This document shows positions 8,693-15,100 of a DNA stretch of 33,271 bases, one piece after another (the stretch's first letter is position 1; each line of letters starts with the position of its first letter). The notes under the pieces were generated by a model. It was not told the origin of the DNA. It saw only the letters and a list, made by a program, of their open reading frames with translations, and did no database searches. The stretch comes from Cyanobacteriota bacterium (GTDB taxonomy: Bacteria > Cyanobacteriota > Cyanobacteriia > PCC-6307 > Cyanobiaceae): contig JAPLIE010000096.1 of NCBI GenBank assembly GCA_026389265.1, positions 1 through 33,271 on the forward strand, given 5' to 3'. Position numbers and translations under genes: made by a program.

Positions 8693-9559
8693 GTGGGGCT
8701 AAGCCGCTTCCGGCTCCATCTCGCCCCGCTGCTGCTGATCTGGTTGCTGCCGTCGCTGACTAGCCCAGGGCAGGCCCAACCCCTCCCGCCTGCCTCAGCC
8801 CTGAGCGAACAGCCCGCGACGCCAGCGTTGCCGGCGCCACCACCGCCCCTGGGAGCGGCGGCTCTGCTGGGACCGGAACCGTTGAGCGTCGGCGGCGACC
8901 CCATTTCAGCGCCACCGTCCCCGCTGCCGATGGCTGCGGCAGCCCTGGAGGGTCCCAGCGGCCCTTCACCAGGCGCTGCTCCCGCGCCTTCTCTCGCGCC
9001 TGGCAGCATCCCAGCCGCGACTTCCGCCACCGGTGCCCCCACCACGGTGCTGCCCCCGGCCAGCCCGACAGCCCCGCCGGGTACCGCGCCATCACCCGCT
9101 GCGACAGGACCCGGCACTGCGGTGGATCGGGCCCTCATCCTCGACCGCCAGCGGCGCCTGCTCAGCCTGATCGAGAACGGCCGGTTGGTGCGTCGTTTTC
9201 CCGTGGCCGTGGGCATGCCGGGTTGGGAGACTCCGGTGGGCCGTTTCCAGGTGCTCAACAAGACGGAAAATCCCGTGTGGGAGCACCCAGAGAAGGGCAT
9301 TCACACCCCGGCCGGGCCTGCCAATCCCCTTGGCAGCCGCTGGATTGGCTTCCATCAGGACTGCCTGGGACGCCGCGGCTGGGACGGTGAACACATGCTC
9401 GATGTGAAGGGCTGTGTGGTGGCCGGCTTCCATGGCACTCCCCACCGCTGGACCGTGGGCCAGGCCCTCTCCCATGGCTGCGTGCGTCTGTATGAGGAGC
9501 ATGTGCGGCAGGTGTTCGATTTCGTCTCGATCGGCACACCGGTCACCGTGCTCCCCTGA
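8693..9559 (+). CDS. L,D-transpeptidase (YkuD family), secreted
   Basis: The C-terminal half is a YkuD domain, which makes 3-3 cross-links or attaches proteins in peptidoglycan. It begins around VDRALILDRQRRLLSLIENG, continues with ETPVGRFQVLNKTENPVWEHP, and ends in the catalytic motif SHGCVRL, with the nucleophile Cys at about residue 263 of 288. A long Pro/Ala/Ser/Gly linker of about 110 residues separates this domain from the N-terminus. The GTG at 8693 is chosen because it gives a compact signal peptide (MGLSRFRLH, a hydrophobic core, then GQA before Gln). In-frame GTGs at 8561 and 8600 are alternatives. The enzyme should act in the periplasm. It follows menB by 163 bases. Confidence 0.85.
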   Translation: MGLSRFRLHLAPLLLIWLLPSLTSPGQAQPLPPASALSEQPATPALPAPPPPLGAAALLGPEPLSVGGDPISAPPSPLPMAAAALEGPSGPSPGAAPAPSLAPGSIPAATSATGAPTTVLPPASPTAPPGTAPSPAATGPGTAVDRALILDRQRRLLSLIENGRLVRRFPVAVGMPGWETPVGRFQVLNKTENPVWEHPEKGIHTPAGPANPLGSRWIGFHQDCLGRRGWDGEHMLDVKGCVVAGFHGTPHRWTVGQALSHGCVRLYEEHVRQVFDFVSIGTPVTVLP

Positions 9560-9595
9560 GGACCGAATCCGGCTGAGTGCCGGCAGATGAGGTCC
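9560..9595 (+). terminator. Nested hairpin between the L,D-transpeptidase gene and glgA
   Basis: An inner perfect stem CCGGC/GCCGG (9569-9573 with 9579-9583) is flanked by outer GGACC/GGTCC arms (9560-9564 with 9591-9595). It follows the upstream stop directly. There is no T-tract, so terminator function is only plausible. Confidence 0.3.
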
Positions 9596-9596
9596 G

Positions 9597-9602
9597 TACA
9601 CT
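9597..9602 (+). promoter_or_regulatory. Candidate -10 element of glgA
   Basis: TACACT, ending 23 nt before the chosen glgA ATG at 9626. A conserved -35 is not evident. The geometry matches other genes of the window. Confidence 0.35.
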
Positions 9603-9625
9603 GGCCCCCACCATGTCTTGGAAGG

Positions 9626-11170
9626 ATGCGGGTTCTTTTCGCCGCGGCTGAATGCGCCCCGATGGTCAAGGTGGGGGGGATGGGCGACGTGGTGGGATCC
9701 CTGCCGCCGGCCCTGGCGGCCCTGGGCCATGACGTGCGCATCATCATGCCGGGATATGGAAAATTGTGGAGCCGGTTGCAGATCAGCCCGGAGCCGATCT
9801 GGCGCGGCCACACCATGGGCACGGATTTCTCCATCTTCGAGACCCGACATCCCACCAATGGCCTGCCCATCTATCTGGTGGGTCATCCCGTGTTCGATCC
9901 TGAGCGGATCTACGGAGGTGAAGATGAAGACTGGCGCTTCACCTTCTTTGCCAGCGCCACCGCTGAATTTGCCTGGAACGGTGGCTGGAAGCCCCAGGTG
10001 CTGCACTGCCATGACTGGCATACCGGCATGATTCCGGTGTGGATGCATCAGGACCCGGAGATCAGCACGGTCTTCACCATCCACAACCTCAGGTACCAGG
10101 GGCCCTGGCGCTGGAAGCTCGACCGCATGACCTGGTGCCCCTGGTACATGCAGGGAGACCACACGATGGCGGCGGCCCTGCTCTATGCCGACCGCGTCAA
10201 TGCGGTATCGCCCACCTACGCCCAGGAGATCCGCACCTCCGAGTACGGCGAGAAACTCGAGGGGCTCCTGAACTACATCAGCGGCAAACTGCGCGGCATC
10301 CTCAACGGCATCGACACAACCGACTGGGATCCGTCCACCGATGCGGCCCTGGCCTCCACCTTCAGCTCCCGCAACCTGGAGGGCCGGGCGGCGAACAAAG
10401 CCTTGCTCCAGGAGCGGATGGGACTGACGGTCCATCCCGACACCTACCTGATGGGCATGGTGAGCCGCCTGGTGGACCAGAAGGGGGTGGACCTGCTGCT
10501 GCAGGTGGCCGATCGGGTGCTGGCCTACACCGACAGCCAGTTCGTGGTGCTTGGCACGGGCGATCGCGGCTACGAATCGGGCCTCTGGCAGATGGCGTCC
10601 CGCCACCCCGGCCGCTTCTCGGTGTTTCTCACCTATGACGATTCCCTCTCCCGCCTGATCTACGGCGGCACGGATGCCTTCCTGATGCCCAGCCGCTTCG
10701 AGCCCTGTGGCATCAGCCAGCTGTTGGCGATGCGCTACGGCTCGATCCCGGTGGTGCGCAAGGTGGGCGGTCTGGTGGACACGGTGCCGCCCCACGATCC
10801 TCGCGCCCACACCGGCACGGGTTTCTGCTTCGACCGCTACGAGCCAGTGGACTTCTACACAGCGATCGTGCGCTCCTGGGAAGCCTTCCGCCATGCCGAC
10901 AGTTGGCACGAACTGCAGCGCCGCGCCATGGAGCAGGACTTCAGCTGGGAGCGTTCAGCCGGGGAGTACGACGCGATGTACCGCGAGGTGTGCGGGTTAA
11001 AGGAACCCACCCCGGCGGCTGAGGAGGTGGAGCGCTTCTCCCAGGGTCAGGGGGCTGACCCCAGCCTGCGCCAGGCCGTGACCAACCAGGAGCTGGAGAT
11101 CGGCCCAGACTCCGAGCCGCCCCGTTCCCGCAATCCCCTCTCGTTGCTGCGCCGCCTCAGCGAGGGTTGA
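9626..11170 (+). CDS. glgA: Glycogen synthase (ADP-glucose), GT5 family
   Basis: Transfers glucose from ADP-glucose to alpha-1,4-glucan; it forms the main carbon store of cyanobacteria. The ATG at 9626 gives 514 residues beginning [18 protein letters not shown], the usual GT5 N-terminus with the ADP-glucose-binding K-V-G-G at 15-18. GGAAGG sits immediately upstream. Further signatures are [46 protein letters not shown], and the C-terminal [11 protein letters not shown] (from 356). An earlier in-frame ATG at 9587 would add 13 uncharacteristic residues. The tail after about residue 460 is variable. Firm assignment. Confidence 0.95.
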   Translation: MRVLFAAAECAPMVKVGGMGDVVGSLPPALAALGHDVRIIMPGYGKLWSRLQISPEPIWRGHTMGTDFSIFETRHPTNGLPIYLVGHPVFDPERIYGGEDEDWRFTFFASATAEFAWNGGWKPQVLHCHDWHTGMIPVWMHQDPEISTVFTIHNLRYQGPWRWKLDRMTWCPWYMQGDHTMAAALLYADRVNAVSPTYAQEIRTSEYGEKLEGLLNYISGKLRGILNGIDTTDWDPSTDAALASTFSSRNLEGRAANKALLQERMGLTVHPDTYLMGMVSRLVDQKGVDLLLQVADRVLAYTDSQFVVLGTGDRGYESGLWQMASRHPGRFSVFLTYDDSLSRLIYGGTDAFLMPSRFEPCGISQLLAMRYGSIPVVRKVGGLVDTVPPHDPRAHTGTGFCFDRYEPVDFYTAIVRSWEAFRHADSWHELQRRAMEQDFSWERSAGEYDAMYREVCGLKEPTPAAEEVERFSQGQGADPSLRQAVTNQELEIGPDSEPPRSRNPLSLLRRLSEG

Positions 11171-11171
11171 G

Positions 11172-11208
11172 CGGTCCCTGAGCGGCGGCCGTTGCCGTTC
11201 AGGAACCG
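11172..11208 (+). terminator. Strong hairpin after glgA
   Basis: A 15-bp stem with few mismatches (CGGTCCCTGAGCGGC against GCCGTTCAGGAACCG) encloses a 7-nt loop, immediately downstream of the glgA stop and just before the next start. It lacks a clear T-run, so it could be a terminator or an mRNA-stabilising structure. Confidence 0.45.
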
Positions 11209-11214
11209 TACTCC

Positions 11215-12249
11215 ATGGCATCCCCTCCGTACTCCCGCGAGGAACCTTCCTCCCCCCTGCCGGCTCCCTATGTGGATCCCTGGAGGCGTTTGGCCACCGA
11301 CCTGGCCGCCGTGGTCGCCACCGCCAGGCTGAAGGCCCAGGAACTCTGGCGGCTCAATGGCGAGGGCACTCTGGCCACACCGGTCTTCTGGCCCAGGGGT
11401 TTGGCCCCCCTGTTCTGGCCATTGCTGCTGACACTTGGCCTGCTCCTGGTGGTGGGATTGGCCCTGCGGCTGCCGGGAGGGTGGGAACGGCCCCCTGCGG
11501 ACCCTGCGGGGGAGCGGACTGCGGCTGTGGCTCCGCAAGCTCCCGGGCAGGGCACGGGCTCCTGGCCCCCGGGAATCCCCGGCGCCAGCCAGGCCCCGGA
11601 TTCCGTTCAGGCCGACCAACTCCAGGGCGATGTCGCTGCGCCGCCGCCTCCCCCGACCTCGGGGATCCCGGAGGACACGGGCTCAGTTGGGGGCCCATCG
11701 GCGGCTCGCAGACCTGTTGATTCGGGTGGCGGATCTCCTGGTCGGCCGAGCCGGTGGCCCTGGAGGCAGGGTCGTGGCGGCGATGGGGCCGAGGGGGCAT
11801 CAGGTGGGCCTGACACGCTGGATGGCGGTGGCGGCCCTGCGGCTGACCCGGTGGCTGGAGCCCCATCCAGGACCGTTGGGGGTCCGTCTTCGCCGCTGGG
11901 TTCCGGGGACGGACCGGGTGCCGGGAGCGCCGCCGACAGTGCAGCCGACAGTGCGGCGGTGCCAGCTGCTTCGCCCCTGGCTGAATTGGTGGGGGCCGAC
12001 CCTCCCGCTTGGGTTCTGGCTCTGGAGCAACGGCCCGCAGAAGGTCTGCTGCGGCTGCGGCTGGCCGGCGGCTATGGCGCGCTGCCCCTCACCGAGCGCC
12101 TCAGCATGGCGGAGCGGTGGCTGGATCGCGCTCGGGAGCTGGGCTATGAGCGCCTTGATCTGGTGGACCCGGCCGGGGGCCTGCTGGCCCGGCCCGCCCG
12201 GGTGGGCTCGGGCATGATCCTGCTCGACGCCGACTCCACCCCTCCATGA
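11215..12249 (+). CDS. Membrane-anchored hypothetical protein with a low-complexity middle
   Basis: A 344-residue open frame with no recognised function. The N-terminus (about 1-65) looks cytoplasmic, with an amphipathic stretch VDPWRRLATDLAAVVATARL. One membrane helix follows at about 63-83. Residues 90-260 are Pro/Gly/Ser/Ala-rich and disordered. The last 75 residues form a compact-looking segment (LLRLRLAGGYGALPLTERL, then MAERWLDRARELGYERLDLVD) that seems conserved-like. Within 11690-11990 the +1 frame is also open and reads as more ordinary Leu/Arg/Val-rich protein, so compensating frameshifts or overprinting are possible. The stop overlaps the first murF ATG as ATGA, so it is coupled to murF. 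Confidence 0.6.
   Translation: MASPPYSREEPSSPLPAPYVDPWRRLATDLAAVVATARLKAQELWRLNGEGTLATPVFWPRGLAPLFWPLLLTLGLLLVVGLALRLPGGWERPPADPAGERTAAVAPQAPGQGTGSWPPGIPGASQAPDSVQADQLQGDVAAPPPPPTSGIPEDTGSVGGPSAARRPVDSGGGSPGRPSRWPWRQGRGGDGAEGASGGPDTLDGGGGPAADPVAGAPSRTVGGPSSPLGSGDGPGAGSAADSAADSAAVPAASPLAELVGADPPAWVLALEQRPAEGLLRLRLAGGYGALPLTERLSMAERWLDRARELGYERLDLVDPAGGLLARPARVGSGMILLDADSTPP
11932..11954 (+). repeat. Short tandem repeat inside the hypothetical gene
   Basis: GCCGACAGTGC is repeated with a 12-nt period, encoding Ser-Ala-Ala-Asp units. It is a likely slippage site in the low-complexity region. Confidence 0.6.
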
Positions 12250-12395
12250 CCCTGCCCCTGGATCCCCTGCTGGCGCTCTGGGGCGAGCCCCTCGGTGAGC
12301 CAACCCGGCGTCCCGCCAGCCTGGCTGCCGTGAGCACCGACAGCCGCGCCGACCTGAACGGTGCCCTGTTCGTGCCGCTGGTGGGGGAAGGAACT
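12246..12395 (+). pseudogene. murF: N-terminal fragment of murF, out of frame with the rest
   Basis: The ATG at 12246 overlaps the preceding stop as ATGA. The frame encodes the start of a MurF N-terminal domain: residues 1-49, including VSTDSRADLNGALFVPLVGE, which is the UDP-MurNAc-tripeptide-binding region seen in MurF generally. After that the frame turns into non-protein-like sequence and stops at 12623. The expected next block (family pattern RFDxHxF and about 40 residues following) is absent, and the MurF sequence resumes in the +1 frame with ELGRLWRRQLG. By comparison with E. coli MurF as remembered, about 125 nt are missing. This is the natural 5' end of the murF gene at 12361-13563. 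Confidence 0.75.
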
Positions 12396-13563
12396 CGGAC
12401 GCCTCTGGCGCCGCCAACTGGGTGTACCGGTGGTGGCCGTGACGGGTTCGGCCGGCAAGACCACCACCCGCGAACTGATCCGCGCCGCCCTGGCCTACCT
12501 GGGGCCGGTGGTGGCCAGCAGCGGCAACGAGAACAACGATGTGGGGGCCCCGCTCACCCTGTTGAAGGCCGATGCCACCACTTGTGCTCTGGTGGTGGAG
12601 ATGGGGATGCGGGGCCTGGGTGAGATCGAGCGGCTGAGCCGTTGCGCCGAGCCCGACGTGGCCGTGATCACCAACATCGGCACCGCCCACATCGGCCGGC
12701 TCGGCAGCCGCGAGGCGATCGCCATCGCCAAGTGTGAGATCAGCGCGGCCCTGCGGTCCGATGGTCTGGTGGTGATCCCGGCTGGCGATCCCCTGCTGGA
12801 GGCGGCCCTGGCCGTCGGCTGGAGCGGCAGGGTGCGGCGGGTGGCACTGGCCGACGACGAGCTGGCGCCAGGAACGCCGCCGCCCGACCTGGTGGGCCGG
12901 CTGGCGGCGCCCTCCCCAGCCTCTGGCAGCGACAGCGAGCGCCCCGAAGCCGAGCGCCTGGACGCCGAGCACCTCGCTATTGAACGCCTTGAGGTGGAGG
13001 GCCTGCCGCCGATCACCCTCCCCCTGGCGGGCCGCCACAACGCCCGCAATTTGCTGCTTGCTCTGGCGGTAGCCCTGGAGCTGAGTGTGAAGCCCGCTGC
13101 CCTATGCGACCTGACGGTGGAGGTTCCGGGCGGCCGCAACCGGAGGCTGCAACTGGGTGGCGTGACCGTGCTGGATGAGACCTACAACGCCTCGCCGGAA
13201 GCGATGCTGGCGGCCCTCGACCTGCTGGCGGCCCAGCCCGTGCCGGCTGATGCGGCCCGCTATGCGGTGCTGGGCACGATGCTTGAGCTCGGGGAGAGCA
13301 GCCTGACGCTGCATCGCCAGGTGGCCGAGCGCGCCCGCAACCTGGGCCTGGATGGTCTGGTGATCGTGGATGGGGGCGCTGAAGGGGCGGCGATGCTGGA
13401 GGCGGCCGCTGGTCTGGAGGGGCTGGTGCGGGTGGCGCGGCCCGAGGAGGCGCTCGAGCCCCTGTTGGGCTGGCTACGGCCCGGCGATGCCCTGTTGCTC
13501 AAGGCGAGCCGCGGCGTGGCGCTGGAGCGGTTGCTTCCGCTGCTGCAGGAGCGGCTGGGCTGA
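12361..13563 (+). CDS. murF: UDP-N-acetylmuramoyl-tripeptide--D-alanyl-D-alanine ligase, N-terminally truncated
   Basis: Central and C-terminal domains of MurF, the last cytoplasmic Mur ligase, which adds D-Ala-D-Ala to the peptidoglycan precursor. The ATP-binding P-loop GSAGKTTT is at 29-36 of this 400-residue frame. It is followed by SGNENNDVGAPLTLL, VVEMGMRGLGEI, ITNIGTAHIG, AGRHNARNLLLALAVA and LDETYNASPEAM, all Mur-ligase signatures. The catalytic core is therefore intact. The N-terminal substrate domain is broken: its first 49 residues lie in another frame from 12246, and about 40 residues are missing. The GTG at 12361 is simply the first available start in this frame. MurF is normally essential, so either the sequence is wrong here, a second copy exists, or the damaged gene still works. 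Confidence 0.85.
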   Translation: MPCSCRWWGKELGRLWRRQLGVPVVAVTGSAGKTTTRELIRAALAYLGPVVASSGNENNDVGAPLTLLKADATTCALVVEMGMRGLGEIERLSRCAEPDVAVITNIGTAHIGRLGSREAIAIAKCEISAALRSDGLVVIPAGDPLLEAALAVGWSGRVRRVALADDELAPGTPPPDLVGRLAAPSPASGSDSERPEAERLDAEHLAIERLEVEGLPPITLPLAGRHNARNLLLALAVALELSVKPAALCDLTVEVPGGRNRRLQLGGVTVLDETYNASPEAMLAALDLLAAQPVPADAARYAVLGTMLELGESSLTLHRQVAERARNLGLDGLVIVDGGAEGAAMLEAAAGLEGLVRVARPEEALEPLLGWLRPGDALLLKASRGVALERLLPLLQERLG

Positions 13564-13705
13564 TCGGCGGGCGCCCCGTTTTGGAGCGGTGTCTTTCGCT
13601 TGGCATGTCGGTCCGTGTGGTGGGGCAACCAGCCAGGGAGTCCCGTGACCTCTTCGGAGTCCGACTTCATCGTCCCGTCAGTGGCATGTCCGTCTGCCTG
13701 GCTGG

Positions 13706-13852
13706 GCCGAGTTGATGCACGGCGCCGAGAAGAGTTCAGATCCGGAACGCTCGCTGGCCGTGGTGGAGGACTTCTAGGGCCTCACCCTGGTGAGCAACAA
13801 CCTGCGCGAGTTCGAGCGGGTGGACGGACTGCTGTACGAAAACTGGGTCTGA
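13706..13852 (+). pseudogene. vapC: vapC (PIN-domain toxin) remnant with internal deletion
   Basis: The 392-base stretch between murF and the next gene (13564-13955) holds this remnant and nothing else recognised. One frame encodes AELMHGAEKSSDPERSLAVV then EDF, a TAG stop at 13775-13777, and GLTLVSNNLREFERVDGLLY then ENWV with TGA at 13850. Both blocks match VapC-type PIN-domain ribonucleases: the first carries the ELxxGAEKS acidic segment, the second the C-terminal LVxNNxREFxRV segment. The N-terminal Asp strand and roughly 45 central residues are missing, so the toxin cannot be active. No vapB was found beside it. Confidence 0.75.
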
Positions 13853-13955
13853 CTACTCGCTCGCAGGGGTACCAGGTCTGCTTTGAGCGTTCAAAGGTGA
13901 ACTCCAGCAGATCTCCGGCGTCTTGGGCTGCTAGCGCCGCTACCGAGTCAGGGGG

Positions 13956-14225
13956 TCATTCGTAGTGCGTCCACAGCCTCAGCACCTTCACGATCCTTTC
14001 CTCGTGGAGAACCTGGTAGACGAGCCGGTGCTGGATGTTGAGCCGACGGGAGAAGGCTCTGCGCAGATCACCCACCAGCGCCTCATAGGGCGGAGGTAGG
14101 CGGAAGGGATCCTCTGCCAGGAGTTGCAGCAGCTTCTCAGCCTTGGCCTTGAGGGCCGGTGAGGCGGCAGCGAGCTTGCGGGCGTCCTTCTGCGCCTGCT
14201 TGGTGAAACGAACGCTCCAGCTCAC
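13956..14225 (-). CDS. yoeB: YoeB/Txe-type toxin (mRNA interferase)
   Basis: 89-residue protein of the RelE/YoeB superfamily: MSWSVRFTKQAQKDARKL at the N-terminus, PPPYEALVGDLRRAFSRRLN in the middle, and the characteristic end HRLVYQV with LRLWTHYE. YoeB toxins cleave mRNA at the ribosome; the conserved basic residues and the terminal His-Tyr are present, so it should be functional. GTG start overlapping the antitoxin stop by 4 bases, the usual arrangement for this family (antitoxin first). It sits in a decayed accessory stretch beside a broken vapC. Confidence 0.9.
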   Translation of the reverse strand: MSWSVRFTKQAQKDARKLAAASPALKAKAEKLLQLLAEDPFRLPPPYEALVGDLRRAFSRRLNIQHRLVYQVLHEERIVKVLRLWTHYE

Positions 14226-14464
14226 CAGCCGGGCTGCTCACTGAGCTCATCTGACGGTGTGGCCAGCCCTTCGAGGATCGACTCGCGCATCCCCGGGATC
14301 GAGACCAGGTGCAGGGTCTCCTGGATGGCGTTCCAGTCGGCCTCGGAGAGCAGCACGGCATTGCCGCGCTTGCCGGTGATCTGCACCGGCTCGTGCGAGT
14401 CGCCGACCTCATCGATCAGGGCATACAGGCGCTTTCGGGCTTCTGTCGCAGAAATGCTTGCCAC
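14222..14464 (-). CDS. yefM: YefM/Phd-type antitoxin
   Basis: 80-residue antitoxin partner of the YoeB-type toxin. MASISATEARKRLYALIDEV is the DNA-binding Phd/YefM N-terminus; EPVQITGKRGNAVLLSEADW is the family core. The C-terminal tail (MRESILEGLATPSDELSEQPGW) would wrap the toxin. GTG start at 14464. Antitoxins of this family repress their own operon with the toxin as co-repressor; an inverted repeat lies just upstream. Confidence 0.9.
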   Translation of the reverse strand: MASISATEARKRLYALIDEVGDSHEPVQITGKRGNAVLLSEADWNAIQETLHLVSIPGMRESILEGLATPSDELSEQPGW

Positions 14465-14484
14465 CAGAGCAGAGCGTCAGGCAC

Positions 14485-14500
14485 GTACGTCAAAGCGTAC
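14485..14500 (-). promoter_or_regulatory. Candidate operator upstream of the toxin-antitoxin operon
   Basis: An inverted repeat GTACG (14485-14489) and CGTAC (14496-14500) with a 6-nt spacer, overlapping a palindrome ACGTACGT, lies about 20-35 nt before the antitoxin GTG. On the minus strand a TTGACG hexamer overlaps it. It is suitable for autorepression by the antitoxin, but this is not shown. Confidence 0.3.
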
Positions 14501-14559
14501 CGCTGCCTGCCATGGCAATGGGTTGGATCCCAGACCCCCTTGCCGCCATGGCCACGCCG

Positions 14560-14700
14560 ATGACCCCGGAGCGGTTCCAGGACCGCTGGGAAGCCTTCAA
14601 GGGCGAACCCCAGCAAGTGTCCGGCATCTGGGGGCTCTACAGCTCGATCGCCGAAATGGAAGGCAGTGGCGACATCCTCGATGAGCACGCCAGCTGGACC
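14560..14700 (+). pseudogene. Gene fragment A, unrecognised
   Basis: The frame from the ATG at 14560 reads MTPERFQDRWEAFKGEPQQV, then SGIWGLYSSIAEMEGSGDIL and DEHASW. This is natural-looking protein with normal local codon use. After about 14700 the frame becomes Trp/Cys-rich nonsense and stops at 14769. It looks like the N-terminal 45 or so residues of a broken gene. The pattern loosely recalls N-termini of phage or cell-wall-related proteins, but I do not assign it. Confidence 0.4.
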
Positions 14701-14855
14701 TGCGGGTGGTGGAGCGTTATGGCGACACCACCAGCCAGGAGGCTCACGCCAAGGTCCTCGCCGAGTTGAACGCACCCGGTCGGTTCCTCACCAACTGCCC
14801 GGTGGAGCGGGCCAAGGCCGAGCGGCGCTCCCTTGGCTGGGATCGTCGGCCAGCT
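14685..14855 (+). pseudogene. Gene fragment B, unrecognised
   Basis: In the frame opening after a TGA at 14682-14684, the sequence reads RQLDLRVVERYGDTTSQEAH, then AKVLAELNAPGRFLTN and CPVERAKAERRS. It is natural-looking protein until about 14855. It may be the continuation of fragment A after a frameshift or deletion at about 14690, or a different gene. No start codon is convincing. Function unknown. Confidence 0.4.
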
Positions 14856-14861
14856 GCAGCA

Positions 14862-14954
14862 AGCCATCCGCCGCTCCGCATCGTCCTCTGCCCCACGGGC
14901 CTGCTTGATGGCCTCTCTGAGCAGCAGCACATTGTAGGTGGTGATGGGTTCCAC
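14862..14954 (-). pseudogene. Gene fragment C, start of an unrecognised gene
   Basis: From a GTG at 14954 on the minus strand the frame encodes MEPITTYNVLLLREAIKQAR followed by GAEDDAERRM, with codon use like real genes. Beyond about 14860 it runs antisense to fragment B and loses protein character. It is probably the first 30 residues of a truncated gene. Confidence 0.35.
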
Positions 14955-15100
14955 GGCGTGGCTAGCGCTGGTTCAAAGCCATCGTGCCCGAGCTGGTCCG
15001 ATCCGGCTTCTCCTGACCCATCAGACGAGGGGCAAGGGCTTGACAGTCCATAGGAGTGCAGGCGAACCGGCGTGGGGCGGGAAGGCCATCGGCACGATTC
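14955..15100. other. Non-coding remainder with a short coding-like tail
   Basis: On the plus strand, 14976-15016 reads as FKAIVPELVRSGFS followed by TGA, possibly the last residues of another lost gene. Nothing else is recognised before the hydrolase stop at 15101. Confidence 0.25.

Noticed and set aside
9092-10909. 605-residue open frame on the minus strand opposite glgA
   Set aside because: Same reason: His/Ala/Gly-rich translation antisense to a clear GT5 gene.
12380-12400. Programmed +1 frameshift in murF at the GTGGGGGAAGG run
   Set aside because: A shift alone would restore the frame but not the missing 40 or so residues, so a deletion explains the data better; no known +1 signal is present.
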